In this document: positions 30,577 to 39,129 of the stretch, piece after piece
Position numbering within the stretch: the stretch's first letter is position 1
How the letters are laid out: every line of letters begins with the position of its first letter
DNA from: Candidatus Omnitrophota bacterium
Lineage (GTDB): Bacteria; Omnitrophota; Gorgyraeia; Tantalellales; Tantalellaceae
Reading direction: 5' to 3'
Assembly: GCA_015231405.1 (NCBI GenBank)
Contig: JADGBR010000011.1
Coordinates: 1-58,482 of the forward strand
DNA: 58,482 nucleotides
Program-made: the position numbers and the translations under genes
Notes under the pieces: generated by a model
Database searches by the model: none
Seen by the model: the letters and a program-made list of their open reading frames with translations, nothing else
What the model was told of the DNA's origin: nothing

Positions 30577-31713
30577 TTAAAAACTTATATATCTCTCGGC
30601 TTTTGCGAGAAGTTTTCCCCGACGCATAAGGTCATCAAGTGATCTGATCCGACTGCCGGTCTTTCTTGTTTCGAGAATACGATCCGCAACGACATGGCCC
30701 AACCCCGGAACTCGTAGGAGCCGGTACTTATCGTCTTTATTGACGTTTACGGGGAAGAACTCGGGATGGGCGTTAGCCCAGGCTTCTTTCGGGTCGTGGA
30801 CGAGTGAAAGGTTCCCTTCGTTCGTGACGGGTATCTCGTCGGCCTGAAATCCGTATTTACGCATGAGCCAGTCCGCCTGGTATAAACGGTGTTCCCGGGC
30901 GAGGAGGTCGGCGTTGGACACCGGGGAATTTTCACCCGGGATGTCCCGCGTCCCGGCTCCCCGCTGATACGCGCTGAAATAGACGCGTGAAAGACCGAGC
31001 CCTTTATATAATCTCCATGAATAACCGATAATGTCCTTATCTTTTTCTTCAGCGGCGCCGACGACGAATTGGGTGGTTTGCTTCACTCCGGGGAATTCTC
31101 CCCCTTTGGATGTAAGCCGGCTTATTAACTTAATTGGCCGGACTATATCGTTCATGTAATCCTTGGTGGTGGTCAGCGTTCTAAAATTATCTACGCCGGC
31201 CGTTTCGATATTAAGCGATACGGCGGTCGATAGCGACAGGGCTTTCCTTATCGCCGCGTCGGAAGATCCCGGTATGATCTTGAGGTGGATATACCCCTTA
31301 AACCCTTTATTCCTAAGGCTTATAGCGGACCGGTTAATGCGGTCCATCGTGTTATCGGGATCGTCACGGACCGCGCTCGAAAGAAACAGGCCGCTTACCT
31401 TACGCGCGCTGTAATAGGAAAGGAACGTTCTCGATAGCTCTTCCGGCTCGATAGAGGTCCTTTCGGGCTCAGACCCGGATCGAAGCGGGCAATATTTGCA
31501 GTTATTGACGCAGGCGTTCGAAAGAAGCGTCTTGAAAAGAAAGGTCTTCCCGCCGTTAGGGAGAACGACGGGGTAAACCCATTTATCGTCAAAAGACCTC
31601 TTCCTGTGCTCGTCATCACGCGGCGCGCAGCTGCAGGCGAGATCATACTTCGAATCCCTTGAAAGGATCGACAACTTTTCGGTTATATTTGGTTTGGTTA
31701 TGATCAAAGGCAT
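30577..31713 (-). CDS. Radical SAM protein of the UDG-linked DNA repair type
   Basis: 378 residues. The radical SAM triad is 'CVNNCKYC', followed by 'PLRSGSEPERTS'. The N-terminal 'KYDLACSCAPRD' and the C-terminal helix-hairpin-helix ('LLRVPGLGHVVADRILETRK') are hallmarks of the 'putative DNA modification/repair radical SAM protein' family. In other genomes this gene usually adjoins one for a DNA-metabolism protein, often fused to a uracil-DNA glycosylase domain. No such partner lies on either side here. The HhH motif suggests nucleic acid binding; the reaction is not known. Confidence 0.85.
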   Translation of the reverse strand: MPLIITKPNITEKLSILSRDSKYDLACSCAPRDDEHRKRSFDDKWVYPVVLPNGGKTFLFKTLLSNACVNNCKYCPLRSGSEPERTSIEPEELSRTFLSYYSARKVSGLFLSSAVRDDPDNTMDRINRSAISLRNKGFKGYIHLKIIPGSSDAAIRKALSLSTAVSLNIETAGVDNFRTLTTTKDYMNDIVRPIKLISRLTSKGGEFPGVKQTTQFVVGAAEEKDKDIIGYSWRLYKGLGLSRVYFSAYQRGAGTRDIPGENSPVSNADLLAREHRLYQADWLMRKYGFQADEIPVTNEGNLSLVHDPKEAWANAHPEFFPVNVNKDDKYRLLRVPGLGHVVADRILETRKTGSRIRSLDDLMRRGKLLAKAERYISF

Positions 31714-31744
31714 GGTGATAGTAAGTATACCTTAGGGGAATAGG

Positions 31745-31821
31745 ATTGTCATCCCAACGAAAGAAGGGATCACATAAAAATAGTATTTCTATTTGGTCCC
31801 AGTTTTCGCGGGGATGACAAT
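31745..31821. repeat. ATTGTCATCCC palindrome
   Basis: Imperfect inverted repeat: ATTGTCATCCCAACGAAA on the left and TTTTCGCGGGGATGACAAT on the right, around an A/T-rich loop. It lies between divergently transcribed genes. A related fragment (GATGTCATCCCCGCGGA) occurs at about 40914. Confidence 0.7.
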
Positions 31822-31876
31822 TTTCGTAAGAATGGCGGTTTTACTTTCTCCGGTATGAAGTTGCTATTAATTTTTA

Positions 31877-31905
31877 TTGACTTAACGAGGTCGATATATT
31901 ATAAT
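31877..31905 (+). promoter_or_regulatory. Sigma70-type promoter of the DUF6973-like gene
   Basis: TTGACT at 31877-31882, 17-base spacer, TATAAT at 31900-31905. The ATG at 31919 is only 13 bases beyond the -10, so the leader would be about 7 bases and carry no Shine-Dalgarno. Confidence 0.8.
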
Positions 31906-31918
31906 CTAATCTTCAAAA

Positions 31919-32392
31919 ATGAAAAAGATCCTATTCATCTTACTTTTAACCTGGTCTATTCTATATTGTCCGGCTTTGGAATCAGGGGCTTTTGAGTATC
32001 CCGGGATGTTTCATGCCGCTAGGGCTTTCTCCATCCCGAACGTGACGGAGATAAAGATAATGGTGAGAAACATGCCAAAGATACCGGAACTCGCTTTTCT
32101 TTCATGGTATTCGCTTTCCGAAGCCAAAAAACATTATGAGTGCACAGCTTATTACGACGCTTACAAGCATGTACTGTGGAGCTATCTTCTTACAAAAGCT
32201 TTCGGGGCCGAATTCTCCCGGGCTATTACGGACGCGCATGAGATAAACGAGGATTCCGTGTCGGATTATTTTATCGACAGGACGAATTGCGCCGCCGGGA
32301 GAGCATTCGCCGAAAGCGGGTACAGAGAGAACGACCTTCTTGCTCTTGTCAGGGAGGGCAAGGAGGTCGTTATCGCTCCATATCCTGCCTAA
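31919..32392 (+). CDS. Small exported DUF6973-like protein
   Basis: 157 residues with an N-terminal signal peptide ('ILFILLLTWSILYCPALESGA'). The conserved part matches the pattern of DUF6973-type domains: 'DAYKHVLWSYLLTKAFGAEF', then 'TDAHEINED' and 'DRTNCAAGRAF'. The His and Asp residues in these motifs look like metal or catalytic positions, but the function is unknown. The gene has its own promoter and is probably monocistronic. Confidence 0.65.
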   Translation: MKKILFILLLTWSILYCPALESGAFEYPGMFHAARAFSIPNVTEIKIMVRNMPKIPELAFLSWYSLSEAKKHYECTAYYDAYKHVLWSYLLTKAFGAEFSRAITDAHEINEDSVSDYFIDRTNCAAGRAFAESGYRENDLLALVREGKEVVIAPYPA

Positions 32393-32462
32393 AGTACAAT
32401 TTCCAGGTTATTCTGTAACAATGTCCCATCTCAGAATAAAATAAAAAAAAGTAAGAAAAGAG

Positions 32463-32492
32463 TTGATTTATGTCTTTGTTTTGTCGTATAAT
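32463..32492 (+). promoter_or_regulatory. Promoter of the glycosidase gene
   Basis: TTGATT at 32463-32468, 18-base spacer, TATAAT at 32487-32492. The start would be near 32499, with a ~49-base leader. This supports the downstream ATG at 32548, which has AAAGGAG at 32534-32540. Confidence 0.8.
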
Positions 32493-32547
32493 AAAAAACA
32501 ATAAGTTAGTAAATACTTATAAAATCTATAAAGAAAGGAGAAGTAAC

Positions 32548-35500
32548 ATGTTTTATAGATTAATGAAAAATACAACGCTGAAAGCAGTTTGCGGAATTGT
32601 CGTTTCAGCGCTTTACCTGAATATGGTTTTGTTCGAAAGTAATTCTGATGCTTTACAGGTCCAATTGAGTTTTACGAGGCCTGAATTCACGCCGCTGGCG
32701 CAATTTAAACTGGCTTTGGAAAGCATCCGCGCATTGAGCGGGGAATGGGAAAAGGCGATACCGCGGAATGTTCAGGATGTGGACGGGTTCGCCAAAATAA
32801 AAGTGTTCAGGATGGATACGGAAAGCGCCGCGATCTCTCAAGAAAGCGTCGGAAGGATAATGAGCTATTTCAACCTGCCGATAGAGATGAGATCCGGTGA
32901 AAAAGATGAAGCGCGATCCTTCAACTTAAGGGCAAGCGACTTCAAGTTCAATTGGTCGGACGGTAAGATCGACGATATTATCATCAGTTTTATGGACGGC
33001 ATCTCATGTTTGAGATACACATCCTTGGCAAAAAGCCTGGATGCAAGGACTTTCCCTGAAAATATGGAGCTCCTCCCCGTGACAGGCGAAAAGGTCAAGG
33101 GAGATATTGTCAGGCAATATTTCGTTAACAGGGCATTATTGGAAAGAACCGGGACGAAGATAGAAGCGGTATTGGAAAAGGTGACCGGCCAACCCGAGGC
33201 GTCTACAATGATCGAAGCCGTGGACAAAGCACGGGCAAGCTCCGGCGAAACCATCGCGAAAGAGAAAGAGACCAGGGAAGCGTTAGCAGTAAAAGACGCC
33301 GTACTGGCTACCTTGATATGGGCGCTTAAACTGGCCGGGGTCATCTCGGCCCTAATGTTGTTCGCCGCTTTTTCTCACATGGGGGACAGCGAGACCGGCG
33401 TAAAAGCGGTTAAAGCTGCGATTTCGTTCGTAACCGTGGGCGTGCCTCTGGCGGAGGCAAGAAAATGGCTTAAGGGAATGAGGAGATCGCTATTTTCGGG
33501 TAAAGCGCGGAAAAGAACGGCGAGGGGGAATAGTCTGACGATCGAGCGCCTTGAAAGCCGGCAGCTTCTCGCCGTGGGCGCGGCCGGTGAATACGCGGCG
33601 GCTGTGAACGGGACGGGCAACTTCAGCCAGATGCCTGAAGGAGAAGGCCAATTGTCCTGGAAATATGTTTATTACGGCGACGGCAGCGTTAAAATAAAAT
33701 ATCTCGATGCCGGGACTGACGGGGACGGTAATAACTACTATGAGTATGACACAAAGGGGCGCATGGTCGTTATCAAAAGAGAGACGGAAAAAACCGATCA
33801 ATGGGAGCTGGGCGAGATAGCGTACAAGATAGATCATTCGGCCTCGAAAGGCGGCAACGAAAAGATAATGACCGCTTACGGCGAGAGAGGGATGTCCGCG
33901 GGAAGCGCACTCCGATCATATACTTATAATATCAACGGGCAGTTCTTTGAAAAATATCTATTCGACACGGGCGAGAAATATACCTATATAGGGGATGACC
34001 GCGTTATCCTCGCAAAATACTCCGACAAGGCCAATGCCCGGGAGCCGGTCAATTTCACCACCTATAAGATAAATAAAGCTAACGGAGCGTGGGATATCAC
34101 CACATATCTGGAGACGAGCAACAATGTTCTTACGGTGTATGAGTATGACCCGAGTGGCGTTTTTACCTCGGCGCGAAAGGAATATGCCGACGGAGTTGTC
34201 GAACATTACGCGCCCGGAACGCCATGGGATACGTTCTGGCCCTTGGTATCCAAAGAGGTGCCGATGTATGAATTCGAGAAAGGGTTCAATTTGCCGTGGT
34301 CCAATTACGGGCATGATTACGGTGAAAAACAGACCGGCGAAGACTGGAGCATATCGAGCGATCTTCATAAATTCTATGAAAAAATGCTCAGGTTTTCCGG
34401 GGCTAGCGTCAGGCTGTTCGCTTTTTGCGATCTGAGAGCCGGCATGAATTTTGATAGTAACGGAATGCCGGTCGGTTTCACTTACGGCGTGTACAGGGAT
34501 TTCGAGAGAGCCCTTGACACAGCCCAGGCTCTGGGAATAAAAGTCACTCCGGTGCTTTTTGACCATCTGCTGGGTCTTGAGCCGGATCCACAGAAACCGG
34601 GTTCATGGCGGAAAGGAGGGCACGCGGACCTTATAGAAGACCCGGTCAAAAGACAGGCCCTGGTCGATATCTTAAGGCCGTTCATCGCGCGGTTTAACGA
34701 CCATCCGGCGCTTCAAGGCTGGGACGTTATGAACGAAGCCGACATAGCTAACTGGTGGTCAACCCAGGCAGGGAACCCGATATCGACGGAAAAGTTGTTT
34801 GATTTCGTAAGAGACATGGGAGTCCTGGTCAGCGACGTGAATAGAACGAGCGCTTCCCCTAGATCAGATCTCACTGTGACGAGCGGGTTCAGCGACAGGT
34901 ATAAACTGAAACTATTTCTGGAATACCTGGAGGGTCAAGGCACGGCGGGTCAGGCGTTCAACCTCGGTGCCGCTCATTATTATCCCGATCATGAGACTAA
35001 AGGCGTGCCGTTGGCGGAATTCCCCGATGACCTCGTCGCGCTTCTCTCCGCGAGGCCTTTTGTTTACAATGAAATAGATCCCGCAGGGATAGCGGCCAGG
35101 CTTAATGTAATTTTGAACAGCGGGCAGCTGGATCGCGGCGTAGTGAGCGTGTATTTATGGACGGATGACAGCGGCAATTTCAATATCACCGACGCGGATA
35201 TACGCGTCTTCAAGGGATGGGGTATGCGCGCTGTAGACGGGGATACCGACGATAATGGAGAGGTTACTCCGGGAGATGTACTGTTCGTGGTCAATTTTCT
35301 CAACGGGAATGGGGTCAGGGAAGCCGTAGGTTCCTGGAAACGGATGGATCTTAACCGTGACGATTTTATTACAGCTGGCGATGTCCTGTACGTGATAAAC
35401 ATCATCAATAACAGATCGTTGGCGCCTAACGCCTCTGCGATCTATGCAGGCATTAACGGCGGGGTTGTAGTGGGAGAGGGCGAGTTCCGGGACCAGGCCT

Positions 35501-36753
35501 CATGGGAGCGACCCGGAATATATGTAACGAATTTCATCCCCGCGGGGGCCGAGGAGCCCGGAGTGAGAGCAGGCGCTCCATATTTGTGGGCGTTCGCGAC
35601 CGAGGTGGTAACTCCCGGCGCGGCGACATCTGTCGAACTTGAGGCCCTTAAGGACAGGCTTTTCCCGGACAACCGGAGCGAACTCGCGGATATGCTTTTT
35701 AGCGATGAAGCCCGTACCGAAGAAGTTTTGCACCCTTATGACGCTACTCCCGAGCCGTTCCCTTCCGGGACTAATGACCCGGTCGACGCGGTAATGGCTG
35801 AAGGAGCTGATTTGACGCTCGTATCGGCGCTGGATGCCATAACGGGATCGGTAGATGTTAAGTCCTGGAAAGATGGGGCGGTCAAGGTTTCCGGCGAAAC
35901 AGGGATAGCGCCGGTCAGCGCTTTTGTTATCGCCGAGTTCCTGGGTAAATGCGCCGCGGAACTCCTGGCGAGAGGGGAATTGAACAGGGACGGGAAGATA
36001 GGCTCTTATCTGTATTCCGAGGACGATCCGGTCCTGAACTTAATGCTTGATTCAAAGGAAAAAGTCCTTGTCCGTATCCCGTCGGGGTATCTCGAGGCTC
36101 TTCTGGCATTTGCCGAAAAAAGCGGGGTCGACGGGCTAAAGGACTCGATCGTGGGGTATTTAGAGGACGTGAACCGGAACCCCAATATGCTGATCGAGAT
36201 ATATGACAATATTGCCGGCGATGGCATGGTATCGTCCGAGCGGTATCGCGGGTTTGGACTTGGAAAACTTTATGACAAGATAAATTCGCTGGACCATAAC
36301 GCGCTGAGCGTTTTAAGAGGGGAGAAAAAACGCGTGATCAATGTCTTTGAGGGAAAAGAGGTCCTTTCGAATCCCGATGCCGAAGCAATGTGCGATAGCC
36401 TTAAAGGGACGGTCCTCCTGCCGCTCGGTGACGCGGACAAGGATCCTTACGGATTAATAAGGAGTATAGCGGTAGGCCGGAAAATGATCGCTTACAGAAT
36501 GAATAAAAGGGAAGATGAAGGTTATCTCGAACAGACGGCCGCTATTTTCAACGGGTTTGTCGTCGCTAGCGGCGGCAGGTCAGGGGCAATGGACCTGGCC
36601 GGGCTAAAAACCATAATCGGGATCAAACCGGCTGCTGTATTGCTCGACGTTCTGATCTCGATAGCCCGGGGGCTGCCGGGGATGGATCAATATGATCTTG
36701 ACCAGATAAAAGAGAATTTCATGCTAGCCAGGAAAGCCGAACTGGCGTTGTAA
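32548..36753 (+). CDS. Exported GH5-like glycosidase with LESRQLLA motif and dockerin
   Basis: 1401 residues from the ATG at 32548; an in-frame start at 32470 lies upstream of the predicted transcription start and is rejected. The N-terminus is hydrophobic (signal). A helical region follows, then a membrane segment at about 251-275 ('LATLIWALKLAGVISALMLF'). Next is 'IERLESRQLLAVG' (about 332-344), closely resembling the LEPR-XLL motif at the N-termini of planctomycete surface proteins. Residues ~575-895 form a TIM-barrel-like domain of GH5 type, with a probable acid/base Glu in 'WDVMNEAD' (~E730) and a nucleophile candidate in 'FVYNEID' (~E842). A type I dockerin follows (897-955), with paired calcium loops 'DTDDNGEVTPGDVLFVVN' and 'DLNRDDFITAGDVLYVIN'. 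The last 440 residues are unassigned. The polysaccharide target is unknown. Confidence 0.82.
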   Translation: MFYRLMKNTTLKAVCGIVVSALYLNMVLFESNSDALQVQLSFTRPEFTPLAQFKLALESIRALSGEWEKAIPRNVQDVDGFAKIKVFRMDTESAAISQESVGRIMSYFNLPIEMRSGEKDEARSFNLRASDFKFNWSDGKIDDIIISFMDGISCLRYTSLAKSLDARTFPENMELLPVTGEKVKGDIVRQYFVNRALLERTGTKIEAVLEKVTGQPEASTMIEAVDKARASSGETIAKEKETREALAVKDAVLATLIWALKLAGVISALMLFAAFSHMGDSETGVKAVKAAISFVTVGVPLAEARKWLKGMRRSLFSGKARKRTARGNSLTIERLESRQLLAVGAAGEYAAAVNGTGNFSQMPEGEGQLSWKYVYYGDGSVKIKYLDAGTDGDGNNYYEYDTKGRMVVIKRETEKTDQWELGEIAYKIDHSASKGGNEKIMTAYGERGMSAGSALRSYTYNINGQFFEKYLFDTGEKYTYIGDDRVILAKYSDKANAREPVNFTTYKINKANGAWDITTYLETSNNVLTVYEYDPSGVFTSARKEYADGVVEHYAPGTPWDTFWPLVSKEVPMYEFEKGFNLPWSNYGHDYGEKQTGEDWSISSDLHKFYEKMLRFSGASVRLFAFCDLRAGMNFDSNGMPVGFTYGVYRDFERALDTAQALGIKVTPVLFDHLLGLEPDPQKPGSWRKGGHADLIEDPVKRQALVDILRPFIARFNDHPALQGWDVMNEADIANWWSTQAGNPISTEKLFDFVRDMGVLVSDVNRTSASPRSDLTVTSGFSDRYKLKLFLEYLEGQGTAGQAFNLGAAHYYPDHETKGVPLAEFPDDLVALLSARPFVYNEIDPAGIAARLNVILNSGQLDRGVVSVYLWTDDSGNFNITDADIRVFKGWGMRAVDGDTDDNGEVTPGDVLFVVNFLNGNGVREAVGSWKRMDLNRDDFITAGDVLYVINIINNRSLAPNASAIYAGINGGVVVGEGEFRDQASWERPGIYVTNFIPAGAEEPGVRAGAPYLWAFATEVVTPGAATSVELEALKDRLFPDNRSELADMLFSDEARTEEVLHPYDATPEPFPSGTNDPVDAVMAEGADLTLVSALDAITGSVDVKSWKDGAVKVSGETGIAPVSAFVIAEFLGKCAAELLARGELNRDGKIGSYLYSEDDPVLNLMLDSKEKVLVRIPSGYLEALLAFAEKSGVDGLKDSIVGYLEDVNRNPNMLIEIYDNIAGDGMVSSERYRGFGLGKLYDKINSLDHNALSVLRGEKKRVINVFEGKEVLSNPDAEAMCDSLKGTVLLPLGDADKDPYGLIRSIAVGRKMIAYRMNKREDEGYLEQTAAIFNGFVVASGGRSGAMDLAGLKTIIGIKPAAVLLDVLISIARGLPGMDQYDLDQIKENFMLARKAELAL

Positions 36754-36976
36754 TTAACGGCGGTTTTTGGGTTTATCGACCGGCTGAGATCTTTCGGGAG
36801 AGAGCCAAAAGTCGAATAGTATTCGCAGTTTTTGAGCATCGCACCGGGCATATGAGGCCTATACAGATGATCGAGAAGGAAGGGTTTAATCTCGAACGGG
36901 ATAAACAAGATACTTCCCATCCCCGTCCAGCTGACCCCCGAACTTGCCCGCGCCCTACGCGAAGCATGGCAGGCGC
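36754..36976. other. Intergenic region, possible gene remnant
   Basis: No intact gene. On the plus strand a short run just before 36990 reads as 'ILPIPVQLTPELARALREAW' and ends in a stop, which looks like the C-terminus of a lost gene. A different frame upstream ('MRPIQMIEKEGFNLERDK') may belong to the same remnant, shifted. Both calls are weak. Confidence 0.25.
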
Positions 36977-37444
36977 TTAGGTCGGTTTAACGGTTTTCAT
37001 TTTGGACTTTAATATGGCTATATCGGCCGAGTCTTGTTTACGCCCGGAGCGTTTTTTGTTCTTGATCAGTTCTTTCAGCCCGATAAAATTAACTTTCTGG
37101 GCTCCGTAGGTACCAACGGCTTTCCCTTCCCACGCTTCTTTGAAATCGCAGCCGTCTATGGAGGTCAGTATGTCTATGCGTACCGGTTCGTAGCCTAGCT
37201 GAATGATCTTTCCTTTCCGGCTCAGGTCTTCTACCCTCAAGGCTAAGCCTTTAAACCCGAATGCTTTCAGGGCTTTTAATATCCTCGCGGCATTGTCTTT
37301 ATTGGGTTCAATGAAGATATCAAGATCTTTAGTATATCTGGGTTCAGCGTGAAAAGCTACGGCGTAGGCCCCTACTATACAATACCTGACCTTGTTCTTA
37401 GCGAACAATTGTAATAATTCTTCGAAGTCCTTTTCTGTTGCCAT
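36977..37444 (-). CDS. Nucleotidyltransferase-fold protein of a two-gene pair
   Basis: 155 residues. The N-terminal half has the nucleotidyltransferase signature 'YCIVGAYAVAFHAEPRYTKD' followed by LDIFI, with the acidic pair on the strand as in MNT/AbiEii-like proteins. The remainder ('PVRIDILTSIDG', 'VNFIGLKELIKNKKRSGRKQ', then DSADI) fits the same group. The start overlaps the end of the small gene upstream by 47 bases, so the two are surely co-expressed. Such pairs are often treated as toxin-antitoxin or abortive infection-like modules, but no activity is shown here. Confidence 0.72.
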   Translation of the reverse strand: MATEKDFEELLQLFAKNKVRYCIVGAYAVAFHAEPRYTKDLDIFIEPNKDNAARILKALKAFGFKGLALRVEDLSRKGKIIQLGYEPVRIDILTSIDGCDFKEAWEGKAVGTYGAQKVNFIGLKELIKNKKRSGRKQDSADIAILKSKMKTVKPT

Positions 37445-37592
37445 TTCCCGATGCCTTGAATTTTAAGTAGATCTCCCTTAAAAATTGCATAGTGTCAAGC
37501 CTTTCCGCCCGGGACATCTTAGTATAATAATTCTCGTCGAATTTGCGGGCTTCTTTGAACGAGGCAGCTTTGTTCAGCCAGAGCTTTTTCAT
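37398..37592 (-). CDS. Small partner protein of the nucleotidyltransferase
   Basis: 64 residues: 'FDENYYTKMSRAERLDTMQF', then LREIYLKFK, ending in a basic 'NRKGLRRIITIVR'. I recognise this as a small protein that recurs directly upstream of nucleotidyltransferases of this kind. It has no enzymatic motif and could be the antitoxin-like or accessory subunit. The start codon lies 7 bases from a TATAAT element, so the mRNA may be leaderless. Confidence 0.65.
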   Translation of the reverse strand: MKKLWLNKAASFKEARKFDENYYTKMSRAERLDTMQFLREIYLKFKASGNGNRKGLRRIITIVR

Positions 37593-37598
37593 GTGAAA

Positions 37599-37604
37599 AT
37601 TATA
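37599..37604 (-). promoter_or_regulatory. -10 element of the nucleotidyltransferase pair
   Basis: TATAAT on the minus strand, with its last base 7 positions before the ATG at 37592. Transcription would begin at or within a base of the start codon. No clear -35. Confidence 0.55.
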
Positions 37605-37655
37605 CCATATTATTCGTAATATACTTTTTTATTTAGGATTTTTTCCATAAACCCG

Positions 37656-37675
37656 CCTGCCTGCCGGTAGGCAGG
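37656..37675. repeat. CCTGCC near-palindrome
   Basis: CCTGCCTGCCGGTAGGCAGG is a near-perfect palindrome just downstream of the protease gene (minus strand). It may act in transcript ending; no T-run is adjacent. Confidence 0.5.
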
Positions 37676-37688
37676 TGCACCCGTCAAC

Positions 37689-38429
37689 TTACTTATCGGC
37701 TCCCTCGCTATCCTGAAGTATGACGCTCGAAGGCACCGCGAAGGTATAACGGGCTCGGCCGGTGGCGGACGCGTAGAGGAGGCCGAGGCATTTTCCCGCG
37801 GCATCGAAAAGCGGGGCGCCGGAGTCGCCTTTGAGGAGCTCGAGGTTCGTTTTTATGAGGTCAACGCGTGTCGCGGCGCCGAGACTCTTATTGTCAAAAT
37901 TGCCTATACCGATTATTTTTCCCTGGTACATCGTGTCCTTAAGTATCAGGGAACTTCCTACCGTATAAGCCTTATCACCGAGCCGTATCTTTTCGGAATC
38001 GCCGAATTCGACGGCTCTTAAATCGCGCGGCGGGTCTATTTTGACGATCGCGAGGTCGTGGGAGGAAGAGGCCGTGACCAGTTTCGCCGGGAGTGTCTCG
38101 CCGGTGCTCAGCGTGACCGTAATGTCCGTGGCTTTTCTGACTATGTGGGCGTTCGTCGCTATAAGGCCGCTCGGGGCGATTATGATACCGGCGCCTTTCC
38201 TGTCGACCTCCATGACGCGCCTGTGTTTTGCGAGGAAAAGAAGGGGGTTGACCCTTTTTCCGGGAGTTGCCGGCACACCCTTAATGACCGGGACTTTTGA
38301 GCTTACCGCGACTATGGACGGTAGATTTACCGAAAGAAACTCTACCGCCGATATTTCAGAAGCCTGACAGGAAAAGAGAGGAACGATGAGAGATAACACC
38401 AGAGAGGCGATAAGGCTATTCCGTAACAT
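37689..38429 (-). CDS. Secreted trypsin-like serine protease (Deg-like, no PDZ)
   Basis: 246 residues from the ATG at 38429, where a signal peptide begins ('MLRNSLIASLVLSLIVPLFS'; the Cys that follows could be a lipobox). The chymotrypsin-type triad is complete: His in 'ATNAHIV', Asp in 'SSHDLAIVKI', Ser in 'KGDSGAPLF'. The layout matches HtrA/Deg catalytic domains, but there is no PDZ domain after it, so regulation must differ from DegP or DegS. The start overlaps the 3' end of pgeF by 14 bases. Longer in-frame starts up to 38495 would place the signal internally. It probably acts in the periplasm or at the surface. Confidence 0.87.
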   Translation of the reverse strand: MLRNSLIASLVLSLIVPLFSCQASEISAVEFLSVNLPSIVAVSSKVPVIKGVPATPGKRVNPLLFLAKHRRVMEVDRKGAGIIIAPSGLIATNAHIVRKATDITVTLSTGETLPAKLVTASSSHDLAIVKIDPPRDLRAVEFGDSEKIRLGDKAYTVGSSLILKDTMYQGKIIGIGNFDNKSLGAATRVDLIKTNLELLKGDSGAPLFDAAGKCLGLLYASATGRARYTFAVPSSVILQDSEGADK

Positions 38430-39117
38430 CGTTCGTGAAAATGAAGTTAAGTGTGCGGTCCTTGGTCCCATCGCGTCTATTCGAGTGCACAACATGGCCG
38501 GAGCATTTGCTGCATAGCGAAAGGTCGTGGAAGTTCTTCGGGATAAGGCCTTTTTCCGTGAGTTTTTTATGCGAGAAACTTATGGGGTCGAAAATATATT
38601 TGCCGCCGCTTTGGGTTATGAAAGGCGCCATGTTCTTATGCGAAAGGAATTCCTCGCCTACCTCATAGCAGCAGGGCCTGAGGCCGGGTCCGGCGATGAC
38701 CGTATATCCCGACATAGGATGACCGGTATCTAATTTTTCCAGAATACCGGCTTCCGCCGAACGCCAGCCCATGTGAACAACGCCGAGCGAATTCCCGGAC
38801 TTGTGGCAGAAAATAAGGGGGAGGCAATCGGCGCTTTTTACTATTAGGACCAGCCTTTTATTCTCAGTGAATATTCCGTCGCATGAGTAATGCCCGGCTC
38901 TTTGTACCATTTTTACGCGCCACGAGTGTTTCTGCGCCATCCACGCTATTTTTTTATTCGCTCCGAGTTCGCCGAGTATCTCGAGCATATTCCCCGGCGG
39001 GTCCAGCCCCGGTATCTCCTTCCCGGTAAAACCAGCCGTGATATTATCCGGTAAGCTCCCCTTGAAGAGATAAAACCCGTTCCTTTTTATTGTAAGTTCT
39101 TTTTTCATATGAACCAC
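38416..39117 (-). CDS. pgeF: Peptidoglycan editing factor PgeF (laccase-domain, YfiH family)
   Basis: 233 residues, a typical length. Family motifs are intact: 'VKSADCLPLIF', 'GVVHMGWRS', 'GPGLRPCCYEVG' and a C-terminal 'CSGHVVHSNRRDG'. They supply the Cys and His zinc ligands. Members were long called polyphenol oxidases; some act as purine nucleoside phosphorylases, and in E. coli PgeF keeps wrong amino acids out of peptidoglycan precursors. The GTG at 39117 sits 7 bases from a TATAAT on this strand; the ATG at 39108 is an alternative. It lies 7 bases downstream of the BrkB gene. Confidence 0.9.
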   Translation of the reverse strand: MVHMKKELTIKRNGFYLFKGSLPDNITAGFTGKEIPGLDPPGNMLEILGELGANKKIAWMAQKHSWRVKMVQRAGHYSCDGIFTENKRLVLIVKSADCLPLIFCHKSGNSLGVVHMGWRSAEAGILEKLDTGHPMSGYTVIAGPGLRPCCYEVGEEFLSHKNMAPFITQSGGKYIFDPISFSHKKLTEKGLIPKNFHDLSLCSKCSGHVVHSNRRDGTKDRTLNFIFTNDVTE

Positions 39118-39123
39118 GCGAAT

Positions 39124-39129
39124 ATTATA
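39124..39129 (-). promoter_or_regulatory. Possible -10 element before pgeF
   Basis: TATAAT on the minus strand, overlapping the stop codon of the BrkB gene, 7 bases before the GTG at 39117. It has the same geometry as the elements at 37599 and 40901. It may also be chance, since pgeF could be read from the upstream gene. Confidence 0.4.

Noticed and set aside
32470-32547. Earlier ATG for the glycosidase gene
   Set aside because: It lies upstream of the predicted transcription start, and the ATG at 32548 has a strong Shine-Dalgarno followed by a signal sequence.
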